From a bacterium (GTDB lineage: Bacteria; Electryoneota; RPQS01; DYHQ01): a stretch of 64,000 nt of DNA. Of the stretch, positions 1 to 7,810 are shown in pieces. The stretch's first letter is position 1; every line of letters begins with the position of its first letter. The stretch covers positions 124,001 to 188,000 of the forward strand of contig JAUXGA010000001.1 of NCBI GenBank assembly GCA_030622545.1, given 5' to 3'. The notes under the pieces are model-generated. The model worked only from the letters and a program-made list of their open reading frames with translations. It did not search any database and was not told where the DNA came from. The position numbers and the translations under genes were made by a program.

Positions 1-434
1 AACCTATTGATGTAATGGAATCCGTGCTCATGCTTTGCCGACAGATTAAAGACCATCATGCAGATGTAGAAAACCAGTATCGGCGCGTGGTGCGCGATGG
101 CGGTAATCCGCAGGCGCGAGCGGTAATAGATGAAATGTTCGAGCCATGCGATATGCCGTGGCGCGGATTTGGCATCATTCCTGAAAGCGGACTCAAACTC
201 AGCCCGCAGTTTGCATTCTGGGATTCGGAGAATGTTACTGTAGAGGTAGAACCGCCCCAAGAGCATCGCGGCTGTCGATGTGGAGATGTGCTATGCGGGA
301 GGATTTACCCATCGGAGTGCTCTCTTTTTGGCACGGCTTGCACGCCCGAAACGCCCCGCGGCGCGTGCATGGTTTCTTCAGAGGGCGCGTGCGCGGCACT
401 TTATCATTTTGCGCCGGTCAATTATGACAGATAA
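1..434 (+). CDS. hypD: Hydrogenase maturation factor HypD, C-terminal part (cut by window edge)
   Basis: HypD is the Fe-S scaffold on which, with HypC, the Fe(CN)2CO group of [NiFe]-hydrogenases is assembled in the cytoplasm. The reading frame is open from base 3 to the TAA at 432-434, so the N-terminal part lies outside the window. The visible part carries the family's C-terminal cysteine signature, GCRCGDVLCGRIYPSEC, followed by CTPETPRGACMVSSEGAC. The ATG at 15 in the ORF track is internal, because coding continues upstream of it (PIDVMES). The stop overlaps the hypE start by 11 nt, so the two are translationally coupled. The identification is secure; full length cannot be judged. Confidence 0.95.
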   Translation, partial: PIDVMESVLMLCRQIKDHHADVENQYRRVVRDGGNPQARAVIDEMFEPCDMPWRGFGIIPESGLKLSPQFAFWDSENVTVEVEPPQEHRGCRCGDVLCGRIYPSECSLFGTACTPETPRGACMVSSEGACAALYHFAPVNYDR

Positions 435-1434
435 AATCGTTACTCTGAATCACGGTGCGGGTGGAACGGCCATGCGCCACCTTATCACCGAGCTCTTCGT
501 GAGCCATTTTGATAATCCTGCGCTATCAGAACTCGCTGACGCTGCTCTGCTTGAGGTAAACGGCAGTCGTCTCGCCTTCAGTACTGATTCGTATGTTATC
601 AAACCGGTGGAGTTTCCGGGAGGTAATATCGGCAAGCTCGCGGTGTGCGGCACGGTGAACGATCTCGCCGTAATGGGGGCGCGGCCTCTTTACCTTTCAA
701 TAGGTTTTATTCTTGAGGAAGGACTGAATCTTAATCTTCTCGAACGCGTCGTGGCATCTGCCGCTGATGTGGCGCGTGCAGCCGGCGTAGATATCGTGAC
801 CGGCGACACCAAAGTGGTGGCGCGGAGCGAGTGCGACGGCATCTTCATTAATACCTCGGGCATTGGTCTGCAGCCACTGGGAAATGGACTTTCAAGTAAT
901 CCCATTGCACCGGGAGATGTGATTATCGTCTCAGGCACTTTGGGCGACCACGGTATCGCTGTGTTGAGCGCGCGAGAAGGGCTGACCTTCCAGACGGACA
1001 TCGAAAGTGATTGCGCGCCGCTCAATGACATGCTCCACACCGTACTGAGCAAATCCGCCGGTGTAAAATGGATGCGCGATCCTACGCGCGGCGGCGCAGC
1101 GGCTGTGCTCACCGAGCTTGTGGAGCAGAAACCCTTTGGTGCTATCATCCGAGAGACCGCCATTCCGGTGCGCGAAGATGTTCATGCCGTGTGCGAACTG
1201 TTGGGATTTGACCCGCTCTACCTCGCCAACGAGGGGAAGGTGCTCATGGTGCTTGAAGCGAAGGATTCGGACCGTGTTTTAGAAATTCTTCGCGCACATC
1301 CGTTAGGACGGAACGCTGCCATCATCGGCAATATCACCTCTGATAGCCCGGGTCATGTCAGGATAGAAACGATGGTAGGAAGCGTTCGCCGTCTTCAGCG
1401 GCCAAGCGGCGAACTTTTACCACGTATTTGTTAG
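424..1434 (+). CDS. hypE: Hydrogenase maturation factor HypE
   Basis: HypE dehydrates the carbamoyl group donated by HypF to its C-terminal cysteine, producing the thiocyanate that supplies the cyanide ligands of the [NiFe] site. The protein is 336 residues, usual for the family, starts MTDKIVTLNHGAGG and ends in the diagnostic PRIC tail carrying the acceptor cysteine. I chose the ATG at 424 rather than the track start at 280, because the extra N-terminal residues are read from hypD in another frame and the family begins at this HGxGG region. It has the PurM/AIR-synthase-like fold by homology. It lies between hypD and hypA in a same-strand run. Confidence 0.96.
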   Translation: MTDKIVTLNHGAGGTAMRHLITELFVSHFDNPALSELADAALLEVNGSRLAFSTDSYVIKPVEFPGGNIGKLAVCGTVNDLAVMGARPLYLSIGFILEEGLNLNLLERVVASAADVARAAGVDIVTGDTKVVARSECDGIFINTSGIGLQPLGNGLSSNPIAPGDVIIVSGTLGDHGIAVLSAREGLTFQTDIESDCAPLNDMLHTVLSKSAGVKWMRDPTRGGAAAVLTELVEQKPFGAIIRETAIPVREDVHAVCELLGFDPLYLANEGKVLMVLEAKDSDRVLEILRAHPLGRNAAIIGNITSDSPGHVRIETMVGSVRRLQRPSGELLPRIC

Positions 1435-1451
1435 AAGCTATCCCAAAAAAC

Positions 1452-1487
1452 CGCCGTTGTGGGTCTCCAGACCCGCAATGGTGAGTT
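1452..1487. repeat. Dispersed palindromic repeat, copy A (hypE-hypA gap)
   Basis: The sequence centres on GGGTCTCCAGACCC, a 6-bp stem, inside a longer segment nearly identical to 38446-38481. It fills the 70-nt gap between hypE and hypA. It is not followed by a T-run, so it is a dispersed palindrome and not an obvious terminator. Confidence 0.75.
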
Positions 1488-1504
1488 TGCAGGAGTGAGT
1501 GGTC

Positions 1505-1888
1505 ATGCATGAGCTTTACATTGCTGAATGTATTGTGAAATCCGTAAACTCATCGCTTCCTCGCAATGTTGCGCCGACGCTGGTTACGCAGGTGCGCGTG
1601 CAAGTAGGACAACTTGATGCCGTTGTTCCCGAAACTCTGAAGTTCTCGTTTGATGCAATTAAACAGTCCTGCGGAATGCCGCGTGCTGAGCTTCTAATAA
1701 AAGAAATTGCGGTGCGGTGCCGGTGCCGCGACTGCGCCCACGAATTTGGAATAGACCTCCCGGTCTTTATCTGCCCGGCGTGCAATAGGGGGGATGTGGA
1801 AGTGTTACAGGGACGGGGAATCACACTTACCAGGATTATAGCCGACGAGCCTGAAGGAGAGACACATGGAAATACCAGTTATTCGTGA
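1505..1888 (+). CDS. hypA: Hydrogenase nickel insertion protein HypA
   Basis: HypA delivers nickel to the hydrogenase large subunit together with HypB. The start is placed at the ATG of MHELYIAE because His2 of the MHE motif is the nickel ligand; the track start (GTG at 1499) would bury it. A GGAGTGAG ribosome-binding site lies just upstream. The zinc-ribbon cysteines are present as CRCRDC and CPAC, at roughly residues 72-77 and 90-93. The length of about 127 residues is slightly longer than usual (113-119) because of a short C-terminal extension. The end of the gene overlaps hypB by 23 nt. Confidence 0.94.
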   Translation: MHELYIAECIVKSVNSSLPRNVAPTLVTQVRVQVGQLDAVVPETLKFSFDAIKQSCGMPRAELLIKEIAVRCRCRDCAHEFGIDLPVFICPACNRGDVEVLQGRGITLTRIIADEPEGETHGNTSYS

Positions 1889-2519
1889 TGTTTTAGAGGA
1901 ATCCAACGCACTCGCAAAAGAAAACCGCGCGGCCTTCGACCGTCACGGCGTATTCGTGGTGAACATCATGAGTTCACCCGGCTCGGGTAAAACCACCCTG
2001 CTCCAAAAAACCATTCCGATTCTCAAAGCGCGCGGTATCTCATGCGCAGTCATCGAGGGCGATGTCTCGTCCACTCTGGACAGCGAACGCCTCGCGCCTC
2101 TGGGAATTCCAGTGATTCAAGCCAACACGGAACCTTTCGGTGGTGACTGCCATTTGGGTTCTCACATGGTGCAGGCGGCGCTAAAGTATCTTGATCTTCC
2201 TTCTATCGAGATTCTGTTCATCGAAAACATCGGCAACCTTGTCTGTCCGGCGGAGTTCTATCTCGGTGAAAATCGCAAGGTGATGATGCTGTCGCTCACA
2301 GAAGGCGAAGACAAACCCACCAAATACCCGCTTATGTTCCGTGAGTGCCAAGTGTGCTTGCTCAGCAAGATGGATCTCGCGCCGCATCTTGACATTAATC
2401 TCGACCTTCTGGAATCCAACATTCAAAAGGTGAACAGCGCGATGCGTATCCTCCCAATCTCCGCAAAAACCGGCGAAGGATTGATGGCTTGGTTAGATTG
2501 GCTGGTAAATGAAAGATAA
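1866..2519 (+). CDS. hypB: Hydrogenase/urease nickel chaperone GTPase HypB
   Basis: HypB is a SIMIBI-class GTPase that drives nickel transfer to the hydrogenase precursor. Visible motifs are the P-loop SSPGSGKTTLL (about residues 36-46), the switch region with EGDVSS, the metal-site segment ENIGNLVCP with its cysteine, and SKMDL near the base-recognition site. The protein is short (217 aa). It lacks both the N-terminal CxxCGC motif and the His-rich stretch of many homologues, so only the G-domain metal site remains. It is the last gene of the hyp run; a strong hairpin follows the stop. Confidence 0.95.
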   Translation: MEIPVIRDVLEESNALAKENRAAFDRHGVFVVNIMSSPGSGKTTLLQKTIPILKARGISCAVIEGDVSSTLDSERLAPLGIPVIQANTEPFGGDCHLGSHMVQAALKYLDLPSIEILFIENIGNLVCPAEFYLGENRKVMMLSLTEGEDKPTKYPLMFRECQVCLLSKMDLAPHLDINLDLLESNIQKVNSAMRILPISAKTGEGLMAWLDWLVNER

Positions 2520-2540
2520 AATCATAGATAAAAATTGAGC

Positions 2541-2562
2541 GGGCGCACAGCATTGTGCGCCC
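2541..2562. repeat. Perfect 9-bp-stem palindrome after hypB
   Basis: GGGCGCACA and TGTGCGCCC form a perfect 9-bp stem around a GCAT loop, 22 nt after the hypB stop. No T-run follows, so it is more likely an mRNA 3'-stabilising hairpin or REP-like unit than a rho-independent terminator. Confidence 0.6.
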
Positions 2563-2624
2563 GTAATTGCAACCCACTGAACCAAATCCCATACTCCCGG
2601 AAACGGCTCGGCGCGGACTGGCTG

Positions 2625-2665
2625 AAGGATGGCTCTTTCAACGAAAGTTTTATTGAGCCATCCTT
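2625..2665. terminator. Bidirectional terminator between converging hypB and the SDR gene
   Basis: AAGGATGGCTC pairs with GAGCCATCCTT (11 bp). A smaller inner stem, CTTTC/GAAAG, is also visible. The hairpin sits between two convergent genes and is flanked by T-rich and A-rich sequence, so it could stop transcription from both sides. Confidence 0.75.
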
Positions 2666-2677
2666 TATCTATTTCAG

Positions 2678-4348
2678 TTATGGTTTATCGGAATCTCCTT
2701 CTCGATGATCAAGGTTGTCGATACTTAGACCGATATCGGGTGCATCGGTACAAATATCTTCCAACCGACGGACAATTCTTTTCAGGTCATCACTGTCGGC
2801 TGGAGAGCGCATCTCTTTTATTTTTTGAATAACCTCCGGTGATTGAGCTTGTAGAAGTGCATAGGAATCCTCAATTTCATCAGCCGCCAATTGAATCGTC
2901 AATAGAATATTGTCATAGACTCGTTCTTGCATATCTTTCAATTCAGGCTTGGCGAGTAGTTCGTTGCTGATTATATTCCCTATCGTGAGTATAAAATCGG
3001 TTACTTCTCTAACTGTAAATCCTTCTGCAAAGCGCCGAGCAGCGATAATTTCGGTGTAATCGCGCATGAACAGATGGTCCCTGCTTCTTACTGTGGCGGC
3101 AATCACCATATAGAATAAAGTCGTGTACCATTTCAGTAAATCCACATTCGCATGTTGATAGCGAGTAAACCGCTTATGGCGTCTCGGCGTTCGCGCAAAT
3201 GTCAGTATTTTATCAATCACTGCTTGACGAGATTCAACCATGACACGATAGATTATCGTATTGGGTCGTTGAGTAACCCGCCGGAGCAGCACTTCATTTC
3301 GTAGGTTCCATTCATCATGGTAATGCTTCATTTTTTCGACTAAGAAAAGTAATCGTCGCAATATGTGATAGCGTGGGATTGGTTCCCATGACAGTGTTTT
3401 ATGTGTAAAAGAGGCATCGACTTTGAGTTTCTTATCAATGAACTTCATCATCCAAAGTCGCTCAAAGGGTTCTTTCCCTGTGATTTTACTCAACAAAGTA
3501 CGTGCGGCTACTCCGAAGGTAGCCAAGAGTTTAGGTAGTAGAATCGGTTCAATATCTTGCCCATGATAATATCTTGTGGCCGTTCTGAAAAGATCCATAT
3601 GGGAAATCGTGCCACTGGGGCTGGCAATGTATGTACAAAATCCGGGCAAGGTCTTATCAATATCAATTATCCTGAGTAACAGCCTGATAAGATCTTGGAT
3701 GTGAATATAAGTAACGGAGGATTCGCCATAGCCACCGAGAATTCGAGCACTCCATCTGTTTGACAACCACGTATCGAGAAAAACATACATCGGTGGATAT
3801 TCGCACCAATCACTGTAAACCGCGGCCAGACGAATGATCGTACATGGGAATTTTTCGGAATACTCCTTCATCATGTCTTCCCCACGCCGCTTACTCTGAG
3901 CATAGGGGAATTTGGCATCGGCAGGGCTTTGCTCATTCAATACCCTGTCGGCAGATACGAAATCACATGCAGCCAGTGAGCTGGCAAAAAGAAAGCGTTT
4001 CGTTCCAATCAACTCGGCCAGTTTTAGAACATTGAGAGTTCCTGTTACATTGGTTCGCTCATATTCGGAATTATCCTTCCCACTGAAATCATAATAGCCC
4101 GCCAGGTGCAATACATAATCGGCACCTCCGTGATCCTTGATATATTGAGCCACTTCCTGTAATGCAGGCCAATTCTCAATGTCCAAGTGAATCCATCGCA
4201 TATTTTCATGTCTTTGAATCCCCACTTCTTCGGGCGAGCGCCGTGCCAGACAAAACAGGCGGAATTTACCTGCTACAGACTCTATGAAATTCCGGCCGAT
4301 GAAGCCTGAAGCTCCTGTAACGACAATTCCCGGTAATCCCTTATCCAT
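2678..4348 (-). CDS. NAD-dependent epimerase/dehydratase (extended SDR) fused to an unassigned helical domain
   Basis: The N-terminal 300 or so residues are an extended short-chain dehydrogenase. TGASGFIG near residue 11 is the NAD(P)-binding loop and YAQSK near residue 150 is the catalytic Tyr-Lys pair. The substrate cannot be told; family members act on nucleotide sugars, sterol-like compounds or flavonoids. At 556 aa it is far longer than a normal SDR. Residues from about 345 onward form a helical region (YTEIIAARRFAEGFTVREV) that resembles, to my eye only, RsbRD-type N-terminal sensor domains. It overlaps the upstream membrane-protein gene by 8 nt, so the two are cotranscribed. The SDR call is firm and the C-terminal assignment is tentative. 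Confidence 0.8.
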   Translation of the reverse strand: MDKGLPGIVVTGASGFIGRNFIESVAGKFRLFCLARRSPEEVGIQRHENMRWIHLDIENWPALQEVAQYIKDHGGADYVLHLAGYYDFSGKDNSEYERTNVTGTLNVLKLAELIGTKRFLFASSLAACDFVSADRVLNEQSPADAKFPYAQSKRRGEDMMKEYSEKFPCTIIRLAAVYSDWCEYPPMYVFLDTWLSNRWSARILGGYGESSVTYIHIQDLIRLLLRIIDIDKTLPGFCTYIASPSGTISHMDLFRTATRYYHGQDIEPILLPKLLATFGVAARTLLSKITGKEPFERLWMMKFIDKKLKVDASFTHKTLSWEPIPRYHILRRLLFLVEKMKHYHDEWNLRNEVLLRRVTQRPNTIIYRVMVESRQAVIDKILTFARTPRRHKRFTRYQHANVDLLKWYTTLFYMVIAATVRSRDHLFMRDYTEIIAARRFAEGFTVREVTDFILTIGNIISNELLAKPELKDMQERVYDNILLTIQLAADEIEDSYALLQAQSPEVIQKIKEMRSPADSDDLKRIVRRLEDICTDAPDIGLSIDNLDHREGDSDKP

Positions 4349-4841
4349 TTTTCTTTTCCCCAGACGGTACTGATTGATCCCAAGAGTAGTTCTTGCTACT
4401 CTCGGATTTTTTCATGTCACCGTTTGAATTCTCTTCGGATCTAATATAAGAAAGCAACGACACAAAGATGACCAATGCCATAAGTCCATCTCCGACCCCG
4501 GACGCCAGAATAATCCAGAGTGAATTTATGATGAAATAATAGATAAATAGATAGAGAGCCGCGATGCTTTTTACTATAATGGAAAAATGTATCAGACATC
4601 GATATTTATCAACTTTAAGTGCGGCCATAGTATAGCCAATTGCCATCGCGATATGAAAGACACCGCCCTGAGTCGGGAAGAAGCGTTCGTAACACAGTCC
4701 AAAACCAAGGAGCTTCATTAACATAGCCGGCCGGACAATCAAACCGACACCGACTAAGAATGAATGGATTGCAATTAAAAATAACACGAACGCTAGCCGT
4801 GATCGGGGATTTATCAGTGTTTGTAAAGATACTATCTTCAT
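4341..4841 (-). CDS. Four-helix integral membrane protein, unknown function
   Basis: This is a 166-residue protein with about four hydrophobic segments (FVLFLIAIHSFLVGVGLIV, then a pair around residues 60-75 and 85-105, then LMALVIFVSLLSYI) and a charged, Ser/Lys-rich cytoplasmic-looking tail. I do not recognise the family with confidence; the layout resembles small DUF4345-like membrane proteins. It lies between the zinc-tail membrane protein and the SDR fusion in a compact minus-strand run, overlapping the SDR gene by 8 nt. A shared function with the SDR is inference from this coupling only. Confidence 0.7.
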   Translation of the reverse strand: MKIVSLQTLINPRSRLAFVLFLIAIHSFLVGVGLIVRPAMLMKLLGFGLCYERFFPTQGGVFHIAMAIGYTMAALKVDKYRCLIHFSIIVKSIAALYLFIYYFIINSLWIILASGVGDGLMALVIFVSLLSYIRSEENSNGDMKKSESSKNYSWDQSVPSGEKKNG

Positions 4842-4922
4842 GCTGCTATTCTCATGCGGTTGATTATCGAACCGTATGCTTCTACCTCTTTTGGAACTCG
4901 GTATCGCAGAGCGGTTTTACTT

Positions 4923-5303
4923 CTACCCGAATCTTTCCTGCTCACATTCAGGACACAATCGGTGGAAAGCCCGCACTCCCGTTTGTTGATCGAGATACTG
5001 ATGGATTGGCATCCACACGCCATCTGCGCAAATGCGGTTGCAAAAAGAACAGACCGGCAGGAAACCTTCCAGATATCTAATTCGCCTTAGAGTTCGCTTA
5101 CTGCGTACAATAACAATCCAACCCAAGATGATTACAAAAAAGGTTTCAAGCAAACCCTCTGCCCAGTTAATTGGTGTCGCAGCTGTTCCTAATAGATTGT
5201 GAGGTAAATCGAGTATCTCGTCCAACCACAACAGCAGGACGACCGCTGCAAACCCGGTAATTTCCCAGAAAATGACCGTGAGTTTTGTAGATCGCTTATT
5301 CAT
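4923..5303 (-). CDS. Small membrane protein with a cysteine-rich LPxCSxC...CPxC tail
   Basis: The ATG at 5303 is chosen because an AGGAGG box lies about 10 nt upstream; the longer track ORF starts without one. Two membrane segments (about residues 10-28 and 50-70) are followed by a short tail, FLPVCSFCNRI...HRLCPEC. This matches the cysteine tail, usually written LPICSxCKKIRDDxGxW...CPxC, found at the ends of many bacterial sensor kinases and response regulators. The tail probably binds a metal and may sense or dock; its function is not established. Here it is attached to a bare two-helix membrane anchor with no kinase domain. It heads the minus-strand trio that includes the SDR fusion. Confidence 0.7.
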   Translation of the reverse strand: MNKRSTKLTVIFWEITGFAAVVLLLWLDEILDLPHNLLGTAATPINWAEGLLETFFVIILGWIVIVRSKRTLRRIRYLEGFLPVCSFCNRICADGVWMPIHQYLDQQTGVRAFHRLCPECEQERFG

Positions 5304-5622
5304 AATTGTATTTCCTCCTGTGTGTACCCCTTTCGCCAGATTAGAAACAGAATCCAATTGATAAGATAGCTTATCCGCGATAAGCGCTGGTAGTCATGGC
5401 GCACGAATAGCAGTTCACTCCAAATTCCCGTCATTTTATCCACCTTGAAAACAGACGAATTTGGCTGACTTATGGCGAGAAAGCGAAGTATAACAATTTA
5501 CAACATATTATTAATAAAATCAATAGAAAAAGTAAAAGAAAGTAATTGTTTTCACAATTCAAAATCAGTGCTAATTGCATGCCTGAATAGGATAGGGTTT
5601 TTACAGGAGTGATTATATCGAT
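5304..5622. other. Gene-free, AT-rich stretch
   Basis: I see no convincing gene here. The segment around 5500-5560 is strongly AT-rich and is the likely promoter zone of the minus-strand trio starting at 5303. No clear -35/-10 pair could be fixed by eye. Confidence 0.4.
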
Positions 5623-5748
5623 ATGGCTTTTCTTTCATATGTAAACTTGAAGTGCAGTCCGGGAACTCGGCGATCATCCAAGACGAGAAGAGCTTTCAAA
5701 GCTATTGCGAAAATCTTCACGCATGGCAAAGTAATCAATGCTACTTAG
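5623..5748 (+). CDS. Possible 41-residue basic peptide
   Basis: ATG to TAG gives 41 residues rich in Lys, Arg and Ser. An AGGAG box lies 13 nt upstream, farther than optimal, and the downstream terminator faces mainly the other strand. No family is recognised. It may be a chance ORF. Confidence 0.25.
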   Translation: MAFLSYVNLKCSPGTRRSSKTRRAFKAIAKIFTHGKVINAT

Positions 5749-5794
5749 AAACAACACGCTCAGAACTACACCACTAACCCTTCCCCATCTCACC

Positions 5795-5829
5795 TAAAAA
5801 GAAAGCCCACATACATCACGGGCTTTCTC
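5795..5829 (-). terminator. Rho-independent terminator of the small-ORF transcript
   Basis: Read on the minus strand, AGAAAGCCC pairs with GGGCTTTCT and is followed by TTTTTAGG. It lies just after the stop of the 28-residue ORF at 5847. Confidence 0.75.
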
Positions 5830-5846
5830 TCTATCTTCAACGATAA

Positions 5847-5933
5847 CTACTCATCATCAGAGATGCGATCGCAGACAGTTTTAGCACCATCACAGATCGC
5901 TTTGATGTAACTGCAAATGCTTTTTCCAGACAT
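5847..5933 (-). CDS. 28-residue small protein, unknown
   Basis: ATG to TAG encodes 28 residues (MSGKSICSYIKAICDGAK...DDE) with two-residue-type spacing of cysteines at positions 7, 14 and 21. An AGGAG ribosome-binding site stands 6 nt before the ATG, and a clear terminator follows 18 nt after the stop. The seven-residue periodicity of cysteines on a predicted helix would place them on one face. The combination of ribosome site, short ORF and terminator supports a real gene. No function is known. Confidence 0.5.
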   Translation of the reverse strand: MSGKSICSYIKAICDGAKTVCDRISDDE

Positions 5934-5961
5934 ACGAACTCCTAATGTTTGTTCTATGCTC

Positions 5962-6069
5962 TTATTCCACAATCACACTCCACGTCGCAAAATCAAGAAC
6001 AACACAATTGGGAATAATGTCATCGTTGACGTATCTTTTGACCAGGTTGCACAACACAGCGATAGCCAT
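5962..6069 (-). CDS. Possible 35-residue peptide
   Basis: The ORF MAIAVLCNLVKRYV...WSVIVE lies upstream of the 28-residue ORF on the same strand. It has a partly hydrophobic, helix-like composition, but there is no good ribosome-binding site. It could be part of a small polycistron with its neighbours, or a chance ORF. Confidence 0.25.
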   Translation of the reverse strand: MAIAVLCNLVKRYVNDDIIPNCVVLDFATWSVIVE

Positions 6070-6108
6070 CAATGGAATATAACACACACTTCTTCGTATC
6101 CGCTTTCC

Positions 6109-6156
6109 TTAGACCAACGGTTTATCGAGCACGTCTGGCATTTCGGGTTTTTTCAT
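6109..6156 (-). CDS. Possible 15-residue peptide with strong ribosome site
   Basis: GGAGG stands about 7 nt before the ATG of MKKPEMPDVLDKPLV. It is the first of three tiny ORFs running to the terminator at 5795, and could be a leader peptide or a microprotein. The track shows it only as the tail of a longer ORF that runs through the tRNA fragment. Confidence 0.35.
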   Translation of the reverse strand: MKKPEMPDVLDKPLV

Positions 6157-6178
6157 GGCACATCCTCCATATAATACA

Positions 6179-6213
6179 AAACCCACAAGCCGAAAAATCA
6201 GACTTGTGGGTTT
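6179..6213. terminator. Terminator next to the tRNA-Ser fragment
   Basis: AAACCCACAAG pairs with CTTGTGGGTTT (11 bp). On the minus strand it directly follows the 3' end of the tRNA-Ser fragment, so it is probably the original terminator of the disrupted tRNA gene. Confidence 0.7.
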
Positions 6214-6216
6214 GTC

Positions 6217-6295
<79 letters not shown>

Positions 6296-6349
6296 ATTGT
6301 ATTCATTGATGTTAGGGCATTAGAATCCACCATTTTTCCATAATCTGTC

Positions 6350-6369
6350 GGCGCAGTGTTGGCGCAGAA
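6350..6369. repeat. Left inner direct repeat (candidate integrase arm site)
   Basis: GGCGCAGTGTTGGCGCAGAA is identical to 27455-27474 and in the same orientation. It contains two copies of GGCGCAG spaced 11 nt apart. It lies 55 nt inside the left tRNA scar. Confidence 0.65.
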
Positions 6370-6395
6370 GGAGGGAGGTTACGGGAGAAGCCAGC

Positions 6396-6509
6396 TCAAT
6401 TCTGCGGGGAAATTGATGCAGGGATTGGAGATGGCAGAGTGGTTTCCCGCAGTGTAGTAGCTCCTTGGATAAGCACGGAGATCACCATTAGGGCGAAAAT
6501 GCGACTCAT
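6396..6509 (-). CDS. Possible 37-residue peptide with signal-like N-terminus
   Basis: ATG to TGA gives MSRIFALMVISVLIQG followed by a Thr/Pro-rich tail. The N-terminal half looks like a signal or anchor sequence. It starts 28 nt after the FabH-like gene on the same strand, so it could be the last cistron of the cargo operon. There is no strong ribosome site. Confidence 0.3.
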   Translation of the reverse strand: MSRIFALMVISVLIQGATTLRETTLPSPIPASISPQN

Positions 6510-6537
6510 GATCGTAATGTCCATTTGGCAATAATTG

Positions 6538-7527
6538 TCATAATGCTATGACTGAAATTCCCCACGCGAGTCCACCACCGAATCCAACAAGCATGAATAA
6601 ATCGCCAGGTTTCAATTTTCCAGCGTCAATGGCTTCATCCAATGCGATAGGAATTGAGGCTGCAGAAGTATTGCCATATCTCTCGATTGTCACTACGAAC
6701 CTATCCATCGGCAGATTCAGTTTCTCAGCAATAGCTGATATGATTCGCAGATTTGCTTGATGCGGAATAATCAACTTGATATCATCGGGCGAAATCTCGT
6801 ATTTTTCGAGATACCTTTGAATGGCCGAAGGCACCGTTTTGACGGCCCAACGGAATATTTCTCGACCATTCATCTGAAAAAGAGACCTATTATTATTGTT
6901 ATCAGATATTCCGTTTATAAATTCTGCACCGAGGGGAATTGTCAACCAATCAACCGGATACTGAGTATCCATTCCTAACATACACCCTTTTATTCCCGTG
7001 TTTTCTTCCCCAGGACATACCAATGCTGCACCGGCGCCGTCCCCGAACAAAACAGCATTCTTCGGATCTGCATGAGTCACAAAGCGTGTCAAAGTATCGG
7101 CAACGATGACAAGCACGTACCTGGCGGCACCCGTCTGAATGAATTGTTCCGCTATGTTCAGTGCGAATATGAAGCCGGAGCAGGCTGCATTCAGATCAAA
7201 AGCAGCGGCTTTAAATGCGCCTATCTTCTCTCGAACGATTGATGCCGTTGACGGCAGCAGGCGGTTAGGTGTGATCGTCGCCAGAATGATCAAATCAATA
7301 TCCAACGCTTTAACGCCTGATTTATCGAGCGCCGCTAACGCCGCATTTGCTGCCAAATCAGATGTGTTCTCATTTTCAGCAGCGATCCGTCGAGTTTCTA
7401 TACCCGTGCGGCTCAAAATCCAATCTTCATCGAAGTCAAGGACTTTGGCCAACTCAGCATTGGAGCGAACTCTTTGGGGAAGGTAACTTCCTGTACTGAG
7501 GATTTTCGCAGTCTTAAATGATTTCAT
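6538..7527 (-). CDS. 3-oxoacyl-ACP synthase III (FabH/KASIII-like)
   Basis: KASIII enzymes condense an acyl-CoA with malonyl-ACP to start fatty acid or polyketide-like chains. The catalytic triad is intact: Cys in NAACSGF (about residue 115), His in PHQANLRI (about 255) and Asn in YGNTSAAS (about 285), with the C-terminal GFGGGLAWG loop. The length of 329 residues is normal. As it lies at the end of a cargo operon with an exporter, patatin and outer-membrane proteins, and not with other fab genes, a dedicated role in a special lipid is likelier than housekeeping fatty acid initiation. That last point is inference. Confidence 0.92.
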   Translation of the reverse strand: MKSFKTAKILSTGSYLPQRVRSNAELAKVLDFDEDWILSRTGIETRRIAAENENTSDLAANAALAALDKSGVKALDIDLIILATITPNRLLPSTASIVREKIGAFKAAAFDLNAACSGFIFALNIAEQFIQTGAARYVLVIVADTLTRFVTHADPKNAVLFGDGAGAALVCPGEENTGIKGCMLGMDTQYPVDWLTIPLGAEFINGISDNNNNRSLFQMNGREIFRWAVKTVPSAIQRYLEKYEISPDDIKLIIPHQANLRIISAIAEKLNLPMDRFVVTIERYGNTSAASIPIALDEAIDAGKLKPGDLFMLVGFGGGLAWGISVIAL

Positions 7528-7563
7528 ATCTCGGCAGTAACTTTCTCTTTCCTTTATGACTAA

Positions 7564-7767
7564 TTATCGAACTCCGCCCGCAGGGTTCAAGGAAAAAAAC
7601 ATAAAGACCAATCCAACGAATCCCATAGCGTATCCTATATTGGACATCTTTGTTTCACTGACCCGTTCTGATAAATTGAGATGTTTGATAAAGAATTCCG
7701 GCCAGAAGGAAATGGTAATCCCTCCCAGAAACGTGACTATTCCAATAATCATCAGTGAAACAATCAT
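7564..7767 (-). CDS. Small two-helix membrane protein
   Basis: From the ATG at 7767 the product has 67 residues with two hydrophobic segments (IVSLMIIGIVTFLGGITI and IGYAMGFVGLVFMFF). The track start at 7839 is a TTG inside the end of the radical SAM gene, which I consider less likely. The gene lies between the radical SAM gene and the FabH-like gene, in the same direction and with short gaps, so it is probably cotranscribed. The family is not recognised. It may anchor or assist one of the neighbouring enzymes. Confidence 0.55.
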   Translation of the reverse strand: MIVSLMIIGIVTFLGGITISFWPEFFIKHLNLSERVSETKMSNIGYAMGFVGLVFMFFSLNPAGGVR

Positions 7768-7810
7768 CTCATCTATCCCAAGAATTGTAAAACCACTTCT
7801 GCACGGATTG

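Noticed and set aside
690-1163. Long antisense ORF in hypE (and similar ones in coaBC, hisS, mutS)
   Set aside because: Shadow ORFs produced by codon bias of well-identified genes on the other strand.
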